Made by a program: the position numbers and the translations under genes. The notes under the pieces were generated by a model. That model saw only the letters and a program-made list of their open reading frames with translations, ran no database searches and was not told where the DNA came from. Shown piece after piece: positions 36,218-64,000 of a stretch of 64,000 nt of DNA. How positions within the stretch are numbered: position 1 is the stretch's first letter; every line of letters starts with the position of its first letter. This stretch comes from Physcomitrium patens (lineage: Eukaryota > Streptophyta > Bryopsida > Funariales > Funariaceae): the NCBI RefSeq assembly GCF_000002425.4, contig NC_037258.1, positions 3,277,003 to 3,341,002 on the forward strand. The letters are read 5' to 3'.

Positions 36218-36773
36218 TGTCGATCTATCGAGGACATAAACTGAAAGAAGATACACAAACTTGAGAAATTTATGTCAAAAGAAAAGTGACAAAATAAAAA
36301 TTAAAAAATATGTATATTAAAAGTAAATTGGAATGGCTAATGCCAAAAGATAGAAACTAGGGACTCTTGAATTTAGACTAGAAGCAATAAAAGAGTTGAC
36401 AAGAGTGAAGAAAGCTTCACTCTTGCTTCTATATATACTATTTACCTAGGATCTATGTGGCGACATTCTATAAGACCTTCAAAAACGTGTTGACTTTGTA
36501 TGACATGTATCTTGACTTGCAAGGCAAGTTTTCTATATAAACGCCACGTAGTTAACTTATTGTGCAAGCTACCAACACATGTAGCACATGGATAGTTTGT
36601 TGACCAAGTTTCTAAGCTATCAATCAACTACAAACATATATAAAGTCAAAATAGCATCTAAGAAGCTTCTGAGAAGCTCTTCTAGAAGATAGTATGAAAT
36701 TAATCTACTTTTATCTAATTCTACCTATTCATATTACTTAAGTAATAATTATTGTGGATTTATATCCGTGACA
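36218..36773 (-). repeat. Right LTR (5' LTR) of the minus-strand Gypsy element
   Basis: About 556 bp, begins TGTCGATC and ends ATCCGTGACA. On the minus strand its U3 includes TTCtaGAAgagcTTC and GAAgcTTC (about 36687-36659), a looser heat-shock-element-like group. A TATATATAG lies near 36430. Confidence 0.85.
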
Positions 36774-36778
36774 CTTTG
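36774..36778. repeat. Target-site duplication CTTTG, right copy
   Basis: Matches 30426-30430. Confidence 0.9.
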
Positions 36779-37157
36779 AAATACTTATGATTTTGATAAA
36801 AAAATACAAAGAAATTAAAAGTTTTATTACTAAGAAATAATAATCATCTTTCTACTTTTTATATCAACAAAATAAAGCTATTCTCTACAATATGCAACAA
36901 AGAGTTTTGAGAAGTATTTGAAGAATTGACAATATTGAGTCTAATAGGATTAACTTTTAATAAAATACTACCTAAAATACTATTTATAATTATTATATTA
37001 TTGAGACTTGATTTAGATGGATCTATTGGACTTAATGTAGTACAAAAAGATTTTAAAAATCTTAAAAATTTAACAAACATGAGATTATTTAATAAAATAA
37101 AACTTTAAATATAATGTCAAAAGAATAAACAAATCTAACTTTTTTAAAAATACTTAA

Positions 37158-38290
37158 TATGAGAGGATGCTCAAGCTTGACAAGCTTGCCAAATGAATTG
37201 ATAAATCTTTCTTCTTTGGAAGAGTTTTATTTAAATGAATACTCAAGCTTGATAAGCTTGTCAAATAAATTGAAAAGTCTTTTTTTTTTTTAGCAGCATT
37301 TCATTTAATTGGTTGCTCAAACTAGACAAGCTTGCCAAATGAACTGATAAATCTCTCTTCTTTGAAAAGCCTTAATTTGTGTAATTACTCAAGCTTAACA
37401 AGTTTTCCAAATGACATGAAAAATATTTTTTTTTTGAAATATTTTATTTGAATGGTTGCACAAGCTTGATAAGCTTGCCAAATGAATTGACAAATTTTTC
37501 TTCTTTGGTAGAGCTTGATTTAAATGAATGCTCAAGCTTGTGAAGTTTGCAAAATAAATTAGAAAGTCTTTCTTCTTTGATAAAACTTGATTTGAGTAGT
37601 TGCTCAAGCTTGACAAACTTATCATATGAATTGGCAAAACTTTCTTCTTTAGAAGAATTTTATTTAAATGAATGCTTAAGCTTGACAAGCTTGCTAAATG
37701 AATTGTTAAATCTTTCTTTTTTGAAAAGCCTTGATTTGAGTAGTTGCTTAAGCTTGACAAGCTTGCCAAATAAATTGAGAAATCCTTCTTCTTTGGAAGA
37801 GCTTTATTTAAAATAAATGCTGAAGCTTGACAAACTTACCAAATGAATTGACAAATCTTTCTTCTTTGACAACGTTTCATTTGAGTGGTTGCTCAAGCTT
37901 AATTTTCTTTAATAAGACTTTATTTGAGTAATTGCATAAGCTTGAAAAGCTTGTCAAATGATTGGCAAATCTTTCTTCTTTGACAATGCTTGATATAAGT
38001 GTCTTATCTAAAATGGCAAGGTAGTCAAAAATCCTTTCAAGGTTTAAAATTTGATATATTTACAATACTTGAATATAGACATTGTTTAAGCTTGATAAGC
38101 TTTGCAAATGTTTTTTCTTTAATAATACTTACTTTGAGAATTTTTTCCAATTTCATAGGCTTAACAAATAACTTAGCAAATCTTTCTTGTTTAACAATAA
38201 TTGATTTGAGGGATTGATTAAGATTGTTATGCTTGTCAAATAAATTTAAAAGTATATCTTTTTTAAGAGGATTTAAGTAATGACATTACT
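37158..38290 (+). repeat. Decayed LRR-coding 72-bp array (copy B)
   Basis: Repeated CAAGCTTGACAAGCTTGCC cores at about 72-bp spacing with frequent indels and stops. Units are far less uniform than in copy A. Short open pieces remain at 37547-37816. Confidence 0.85.
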
Positions 38291-38704
38291 TAAGCTTTGC
38301 AAGGTTGAATTATTAGTTGATTTTTTTATTTTTTGTTTTTAAGACTTAAAGTTATTTATATTTCTAAATTGACAAGTTTGTAAATTAGATTAGGCATATA
38401 TTTTTTAGTAGAAATTTATTTTGATTTCATGTTTAGTCCTAATATAATAGCTATATAACTTGAATTTTTTTGAAATTGATTGAATTTTTAAATTACCAAG
38501 CTTTTTGAAAAAATTCCTTATAGTTTTATTTATGTTAAAAACTTTGTAAATTGGTATAAAAAAAACTTGTTGATTTTTATTGTATTTTATTTTTAAATTT
38601 ATTCGATTTAGAAACTATTTATAATATATTTTTTAAAAATTCTCTTTTCTAAAACATCATGGTTTTTTTTTATGCTTTTTTTATAGTTCTATAAAATACA
38701 TTTG

Positions 38705-38961
38705 TTAATGATACCTTGCTGCATTATTGTTTTTTGATTGTTAAATCAAACGTCGGTAAAATGATTGAGCTTGAGCTTTAATTAAACTGCAAACATACAT
38801 ACTTATTAGATCCTGAATGACTCTTTTTAGCATTGGAAGTATTAGATATTTTTTTTTACCATTTTGCTTCAGAAGCTCTTGGAACTATTTTCATTGCAAT
38901 ATAATTTAATTTCAAATATATTAATAGTTGGCATAGATATATTTATTATCAAATCAATCAA
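38705..38961 (+). repeat. Short dispersed duplication, copy 2 (partner at 11990-12240)
   Basis: Shares GCATTATTGTTTTTTGATTG-like, TTAGATCCTGAATGACTC and TTAGATATTTTTTT stretches with copy 1, in the same orientation. The match is lost after about 38961. Confidence 0.75.
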
Positions 38962-39700
38962 AATGCAAAATTGAAAATAAAAATGTGCTGTGCTCTTTTG
39001 ATTTTTTAACAATGTGCAGTTCATGCATTCATCATAAAAAACGTGAGATTGATGAGAATCGAACCAGGAATGTGACTTTATAAGCCATAAATAAATCACG
39101 AAATATACGGGCTAAAATGCATCCGAAAACATTCAATTCTCATGGTTGCACAAAACGCTGTATTATCATGCAAAAGCAACAAAGAAGTTGTCAATGGAAT
39201 GAGGGCAGAATACAAAAAAAATAAAATAAATAGAAACCATTTTCCAACGTTCAAAATTTTAGAACATATTCATGCACAATTACACCCAAATCCAAACCCT
39301 CAAAAATAGTGTCACATAGCAGAAATGTGCATTTAAATCTCAAGTTGCTTTACCGCAAAAACTTCCACAAGTCAAATCTCTACCTCGAACAAGACACAAA
39401 GTACTAAAAATAAATTTTGTATTCACATAATCAATGTGGACCACCACCACCAATACATCCAACAAACAGCGGCATGTGTCACAATGTGATGTGTTTATCG
39501 CAACCAAGCACCCCATCATCCACTTGAACCACTGTTTCAGCACACGTTTCAATGGGGAACTCAAATCCAACAAAGAAAGAGATAAAAAAGAAAAAAGAAA
39601 ATCACATTGCTCAATCGCTTGTTCGCAGGGCACAGTGTTGTTGCGACAGAAATGGAAAAACAAACACCAAGCAGACGCCTCCTCGCCCATAGATGTAGAA
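38962..39700. other. Spacer before the GC-rich flank, no recognisable gene
   Basis: Overlapping short frames on both strands at 39340-39790 have no motif. Composition rises gradually from AT-rich to balanced. Confidence 0.45.
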
Positions 39701-39913
39701 ATACAAAAAAAGGGGCTCCCCTATCAATGGACAGCTTCAAACCGCGGCGAGCCCCGCAATGGTTGCGGAGTCAATCGCCTTTGTCCCTAAGAAACAGGCG
39801 TAGCTCTGCACCGGGCTCCACTCTTGCCCCATCCCAGCCCAGCCTACCCCAACACAACTCTACACAACACGGCGCCAGCAAACTGTCCCGGCGACGAGCC
39901 CACAGACACCGCC

Positions 39914-39940
39914 ACGAGGAGGAGGAGGAGGAGGAGGAGA
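39914..39940. repeat. (GAG)n trinucleotide repeat
   Basis: About eight GAG units in the GC-rich flank. Confidence 0.95.
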
Positions 39941-40430
39941 GGCCCCGTGATTGCGAGGCTCTGGCTGCTTGACTTCAGGAGTGAGCGCCGGGTGGGGGGG
40001 AATCAGAAGAGCGCGTCCCAGCCCCGAGGAAATCGAGGGTGGACTACTACTTCCGAGGGACTCGGACCGCGGTGTTCGTGGTGCATTTTTCCCGCATTTG
40101 CTTGAGAAGGGAAGGGAAGAAGAAGAAGGTGGGGGGCGAGGGTGAGGAGGAGGAGGAGGGAATAGTAGGGGAGAGAAAGAGAGCGAGAGAGAGAGATAGA
40201 GAGTGGGTGCTGGTGCTGTTGTAAGGCTGCCTGTCTGCCTGACTGCATGCCTGCTGCTTGTCTGTGTCTTGGACGATTCTATCCTCCGTCACTCCACGTG
40301 CTGTTGCTCTGCAAGAGTATGCTCGTTCTGGCGCGTCTGCCAATTGCCGGGTAGCCTTTTTGGTGCAGGTTATTGCTTCCAGTGCCCGGCCTTTTCGTCG
40401 TTGCGGACTGATCTGTGTGGCCTGTGCAGG

Positions 40431-40474
<44 letters not shown>
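40431..40474. repeat. Compound (GT)n(GA)n microsatellite
   Basis: Ten GT units (40431-40450) run directly into twelve GA units (40451-40474). Confidence 0.97.
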
Positions 40475-42216
40475 ATGAATGGCGAACGTGAGAGACGGTT
40501 CCGAGGTGGCGGGTCGTGGTGCGTGAGTGATTGTGACAGGGATTGTGGTTCACGACGTGGTGCTTGGGCTGAGAGGGATGTTTGGACCTGCTGGATTGGG
40601 ATTGTGGGGGGTGGTGAGTTTGGGTTTTCCAGGGTTCTGTGTTGCAATCGCGCGATTTGGACGGTTTCCGGAGCTGGGCTGGTCGTGAGTGGAGAGATTT
40701 GGATGCGGTCATGATGGGCTGGGTTCGATATCCAAGTCGCGGTGACTTTTATTTATTTACCTCCTCGGTTCCGTTAATGCGGTTCGAGAAGCGCAGAGTT
40801 TGGAGCGACGAGGATTTTTATCTTATTTTTTGATTCGATCGCCTCCCTCTGAGGGCAGCCTTGTCAATGGTGTTCAGCCATTGTGGATTTTGCCAGCTCG
40901 ATTGTGATGTGGATCTGAAGAGGGAGGTTTGGGTTGATCTTTTCTGATTGATTGGTGCTCGGATCGCCTCGTTCCGAAGCTCATGACTACAACCATTGTT
41001 GCTCGGGAAGTGAGTGCTAGTTACAGTCGCCGATAGATTTTGTAAGTTGTGGAGGGTTGGAAACTGGGTGCATTAGCGAGAACGCGGCTATTCAGGTCCA
41101 CACTTTCATAGGGGATCTGCATGGAGCAGGAGTCATAGTCACCATAGTCCTCCTTCGTCTGTTATGATTTGTAGTTCCTGCACTGGCATTTCAGTGTATT
41201 GTGAAACTGCAATGCCGTTGAGTTGTCTGAAATCTTTGTCTTCCATCAATTAGCCCTTTCACGAAGTGCGAGATGGAAACTGTTCAATGGTCCTTCCTGT
41301 GGTTGCGCTGTGGTCGAAGGAGCTCAGAGTTGAAGAGATTAGCAATTAATCTCAATAACATCATAATTTTTTCTGGGATTCGAGCATATCAATCATCTAT
41401 TAGCGCAATTTTCTTTCCATTGAGGAACTCATATCTACAGTCTGCACTAGAGGGGTATCTCCGCATGGTTCAACCGATGGCGAGCGCCTGAAGTTCCTTG
41501 GAAGTCCTTAGATTGTTGGGTGTCCTTCTGGTCTGGTGACCTAGAGCTAGAATTGTAATATCTCTTCTATAGCTTCTCGTTGCTGACATTTTAATAGGTC
41601 TGATGTTACTTTTTTTTCCTACCTTGTGGATGGCAGGTTTCAGTTGTGCTGGAGAATTTAGGTTATGATCGAAGCATGTTTTAAGGTGCTGAAAGAGTAT
41701 GTCCTATCTCTACTTGTTTTGGCATTTTACTGAGATTGCTCGAGTTGGGTTTAGCCTGCCAAGAAGGTGGACATTTGGCTGTAGGATGTAGTATCGTGAC
41801 GATGCAATTGCATCGCAACTATGGCTTTTTGGTGATCCTGTGCAAAGACAAGCTCGTTTGCATCTGAGGCATTTTTGAATGTCTACTGGCAATCTAATGG
41901 GGGCACACAGCAAAGTATGAGATTAATGTTGTGCAAATATACATGGCCAGGTTGTACACTCTGTTATTTATTTTTGAAAACAATTTTAATTTTAATTTTT
42001 TATTCTACGAATTGCGATACAGATACATCTGCCTCGTAGATTAAAGAGAGCCCCTCGGTTGAATCACATTACCTTCGAAGTTTTTTTCAATTTGGTGGAC
42101 GGTTATCGTTCAGTGAAGTTTTCTGGATTTATCTAGGACATTGGTTCTTAGATCGAGCTGGGTGGCGCTGGGAAAAGCACAGATGTCCGAAGGGGGATGT
42201 TTTAGGGAAAACAATC

Positions 42217-61004
<18,788 letters not shown>

Positions 61005-64000
61005 AAAGAATTAGATTGGGGTTGTGGATTAGACCCCCTCGTTAACCATCTAATTGTATATACTTCTAGCTACATGTGATTAAAACAGAACTGAGCGTTG
61101 GCAGGTGTAGGGTTTAGATGTATCTGCCGATGAGATCGAGCACGATACCGATCATTGTGCGTCCAAGTACGAACCGAGAATTGAGATTATTTATTCTCCA
61201 GGTACTTTGAGGGTGCAATTTTTTACTTTTATATCAGTGTTTTACACTGTCCTATTTTCTAATTTCACGATCCGTATTTTCTACTTTTCACGTAGTGTTG
61301 TCCTGCATGCTTGGTATGACCGTTGGAACTTGGCATGCTCACACTATTGCACTAAATCATGGACTAGTCACCCAACTTTAGCTTGAAACGTGATCCTTCA
61401 ACCGAATGCACACGATTCATGGTCGTGTTGTAGACGGTTCATATTATGCATGACGTTGCACAGAAAATTGAACATAGGGACATACCTATTCAAATAGCCC
61501 AACAGTCCTAGGAATTGTCTGGATATCAAATAATAAACAAAAGAGGCTGTCTATCTACCACAAGACTTGCCAATCACCGACCTTCCACGATCCTCTTATT
61601 CTGTGGTTAGATACCGTGATTCGCTGGAAGTTGGATTATCTTTTTCCAATCAAACATCCCATCTTGCTTAATGTCGATTTAGATAATTCTACGAAGCTGC
61701 TGTTGCTTCATACTTGTGTTCGTGTCAATAGTGCTTCTGATGATAAATAGAATTGCCTCAGCTTGCTGGTACTTGCAGCGGACAGGCGACAAGCTTTACT
61801 GAATTAGTTGTCTGTTTTCAAACTCTTACCTTTGTCTGCACATTGCCAGAGGATGTCTCCTCTTCTCTGCACACACAAACCTTAGCACATGTGCTGGGTA
61901 ATGAGATGCAAAGGCAACTGATGAATTCCGATAACATGCCATGTTTCAAGGTTTGGTTTAAAATTCATAATTAGATTAACTTATAGCAAACAGTACATGC
62001 CTCAAATCTAGGGAATTCTAAAGAAGTGAATACAACAAGAAAAACCTTTTCTAACCATGTATTTTTTATTTGTTTCCTGTGCTCTTAGTTGCCAGCTGAC
62101 AATTTTGACTGGACTCATTGCGTCACCCACATGTCTCGAAATTTAGAAATAGGGGAGCTGGGGATCATATTTGAATGATGTGTCACTTCGACAAAGAATC
62201 ATATTACTTACTTTGAGTTGTCATTTGAAGCTTAAGTTCATACAACTACAACAAAAGATGTTTAATTTATTTTGTCCTTTTTCTTTGCTAAAGTCTTCCC
62301 TCCTTCTAGCCCCACAGTTCCACCATAATCGTACTTATCCTACTCAAAGCCTTAGCAGTTGTGCCAATAGAATTTTTTTAGGCATGTCTCTATTTCTTTT
62401 TCTGCTGTTGAAATTCAACACATTATAGTACCCTGCGGACAATTTTGGCAAATAGCTGTTACACTTGCGACTTTTGAGGAGTTTCTTCTTTAGCTTTTCC
62501 CAGTTACACTGTTGAGTGGGGTAGGAAGCCATAAATATCTTTGACAATGGCCAAGACTCTGATGCTCAATGTGTGTCATTCATGTTCGTTTTGGAAGCAC
62601 CAACAAGTCAGTTGTATATGCATAAGTAATTGCATAATAGAATGTATACACGGTAGTGGAAACTTGCGCCAATTAAGAACAAAAATAGATTTTATGCATT
62701 CTACTAGATTTTTTTTCTTCAAATAGATTTCATGTAAATTCCATATAAATTTTGGTTAACCTATATATATATATATATATAAAAAAATTTAATTTTATTT
62801 CTAGTGAACAGAAGTTTATATTCTAGTTTAGTAGAATTTATGTCGATGAAAAGTTTTTCTTAATTCTTTTGTTTGTGTTTTCAAAGTTGGTCTTTTCTAT
62901 AAAAGTCTTCATTTCTATTACATAAAAAAATGGATATATTTGTTAGTGAGATCTTAGATTTTGCAAATCATCCTTGATTGATAATTACTTTGAAGAGTCT
63001 ATTCAAAACAACAAACAAATTTATGAATTTTTTATGCTTACTAGATTGTTACCTGATATTTTGTAGTGCAACTTTGTTTGCCACCCTCAAATTGTTTGAA
63101 AAAATTCAGTTCAACTTTAAAATCTTCTTTTCCATGATCCCAACTCTACAATAAATTTATTTAGACAAATATAAATTATGTTCACAAGCAATTTTATTTT
63201 AGAAAAATTACAACATAGCATTAAAAATTAAGTTTATATCAATGTGGCTAGAATCCACAAGTGGCTATACATAATGATACTAAAGTTATATTATTTTAAT
63301 TTAAGATTTAATTATGATAAAATTAATTTTTTTAAATCATAACCTCAATGGAATACATGTATATTTACGCTTCCTTGAAACTGAAATCAAATAAAATGTT
63401 ATTACTTTGAAGATATTTCTTTCAAAAAAATACATCCTATATGATGAAATTGGCATGTGTGTAGAATTTTTAATGTAGATAATTTAATCAAACATTTGAC
63501 CATCTATAAAGACAAAAGCACCAAGTTATTAAAGCTACAAAATATCTTCAAAAAACACCTTGTGTCATAATCCTCTCTGTAAATGATTATTCATTTTGAT
63601 AAAACCATTGAAAATTAGACGATACAACTTATGTCCTCCAAAGGAACAACAAAAGCTTAAAAATAAATAATTGTCATATTCTAATAAAAATATGATTAGA
63701 GTATATTACGTCAAGTTTTGTTACCATAAAGTAACTACACAATAGCTGCAATAATCCCAGCCAATGAAAAGGCCTCTCAAAGTCTCATCTTATTCTACAG
63801 ATGAAATCCTTTCTTCCCTACTACTTCACTAAATATGCACCCACAACATCGATTCATGAGTACTTGAAACTAATTCTCATATTTCAGCTATTGATACAAC
63901 TGAAATCACAAGGTCTTTTACGATCCCTGATGCCGTTTTCTTTTTTCTCACACCTCTAAAATGATCCACTTTGTTTGTAAACCTGGTTCAAGAGCACACA
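61005..64000. other. 3' flank of the BEACH gene, no recognisable gene
   Basis: The 3' untranslated region should occupy the first few hundred bases; no classical poly(A) signal can be assigned with confidence. A short open stretch at 61742-61974 has ordinary amino-acid composition and a possible donor (CAAG|GTTTGG) near its end, but no family motif. Beyond 62700 the sequence returns to the AT-rich background, with a (TA)n run at 62762-62780. Confidence 0.45.

Larger units (their letters stand above)
30431..36773 (-). mobile_element. Gypsy (chromovirus) LTR retrotransposon, minus strand, strongly decayed
   Basis: About 6.3 kb including LTRs at 30431-30982 and 36218-36773. Read on the minus strand from right to left, the parts are these. 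A leader lies at about 36000-36217, with a tRNA-like ATATTAGAGCT near its start. Gag follows, with an intact CCHC knuckle (CLYCREAKHIAQHC, about 35125-35084). The protease region has ALIDSGV near 34880. RT includes [20 protein letters not shown] (34160-34240) and YYLDNIFIY near 33890. RNase H follows. Integrase has FHPQIDGQTE at about 32331-32302. A chromodomain (EEFEVEEVLDSRRPQNKLEYLIH) lies at about 31735-31660. Stops and frameshifts occur throughout. The LTRs are clearly more diverged from each other than those of the element at 15011. It inserted into NBS-LRR copy B. Confidence 0.9.
29484..38290 (+). pseudogene. Second NB-ARC-LRR copy (copy B), rearranged and split by a Gypsy element
   Basis: Homologous to copy A from mid-NB-ARC onward. 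It opens with about 35 bp of LRR sequence fused to YRDGDELPQELIKVGKEIVRSC (from 29525). It keeps GLPL as CNRLPLSFKVVGSFLGG, RNBS-D as IFLNICCFF, and a frameshifted LDMLVHQSMIKIKK. P-loop and kinase-2 are missing. Multiple stops occur (for example TAA in LKY*KRV near 29655). The minus-strand Gypsy element (30431-36773) then interrupts. The gene resumes at 36776 with FEELTILSLIGLTF and LLRLDLDGS, and runs into a decayed LRR array (37158-38290) with the same 72-bp spacing but many indels. It is clearly dead and more degraded than copy A. Confidence 0.85.
39701..42216 (+). promoter_or_regulatory. GC-rich promoter and 5' leader region of the BEACH gene
   Basis: Composition becomes abruptly GC- and CpG-rich from about 39730 to 41200, unlike anything to its left. 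It holds a (GAG)n run (39914-39940), GA-rich stretches (40170-40202) and a compound GT/GA microsatellite (40431-40474). GAGA-type repeats are common in plant core promoters and leaders. The long open frames on both strands here come from these repeats. The coding start at 42217 has an in-frame stop at 42133-42135. The 5' leader must therefore lie in this region, probably with one or more introns. A transcription start cannot be placed from sequence alone. Confidence 0.5.

Noticed and set aside
39035-39075. Minus-strand GGTTCGATTC resembling a tRNA B box
   Set aside because: The flanking bases do not pair into a T-arm, and no A box, anticodon arm or acceptor stem could be found.
40003-40714. 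Several long overlapping open frames on both strands in the GC-rich flank
   Set aside because: They arise from GA, GT and GAG tracts, overlap each other, and have no motif; the real coding start of the gene is at 42217.
61742-61974. Possible additional gene or exon after the BEACH gene
   Set aside because: A single short open stretch without a family motif or a convincing acceptor; mentioned only in the flank description.

Overview
The window looks like nuclear DNA of a land plant, most likely a moss. Three things point there. A protein-kinase tail lies directly ahead of an NB-ARC and LRR segment, the kinase-NBS-LRR arrangement known from mosses. Two chromodomain-bearing Gypsy retrotransposons are present. 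The one intact gene is a many-intron plant BEACH-domain gene of the SPIRRIG (class C) family. The background is very AT-rich; only the 5' flank of the BEACH gene (about 39.7-41.5 kb) is GC-rich. The species cannot be named from sequence alone.

Layout. 1-3204: a broken kinase-NB-ARC-LRR resistance gene whose 3' end is a tandem array of 14 LRR units of 72 bp. 3231-9075: an AT-rich block that recurs in direct orientation at 24185-29483 and carries, on the minus strand, a decayed coding region I do not recognise. 9076-13660: mostly featureless, with an 82-bp tandem duplication. 13663-22125: a decayed F-box/LRR gene (FBL4-like) split by a complete Gypsy chromovirus (15011-20969; 320-bp LTRs, TSD ATGTC). 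Its LTR carries a dense run of heat-shock elements just upstream of a TATA box. 22820-23524: a truncated LTR fragment of a second Gypsy family. 29484-38290: a second, more decayed NB-ARC-LRR copy, split by a minus-strand member of that second family (30431-36773; TSD CTTTG). 38705-38961: a short repeat shared with 11990-12240.

39700-61004: GC-rich promoter/leader with GA and GT repeats, then a SPIRRIG/BCHC-type gene. I could join it as 32 coding exons in one continuous frame (3,736 codons plus stop). Its domains are an N-terminal armadillo-like region, a ConA-like region, PH-BEACH, BEACH, WD40 repeats and a C-terminal FYVE-type zinc finger. 61005-64000: 3' flank with no recognisable gene.

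The left 39 kb is a graveyard of immune-receptor copies, segmental duplications and retrotransposons. Almost all premature stops in the plus-strand Gypsy element, and several in the F-box pseudogene, are explained by C-to-T changes at Gln or Arg codons. The right third is a single conserved housekeeping/trafficking gene. All calls are by eye from translation and motif recognition; no database search was possible.
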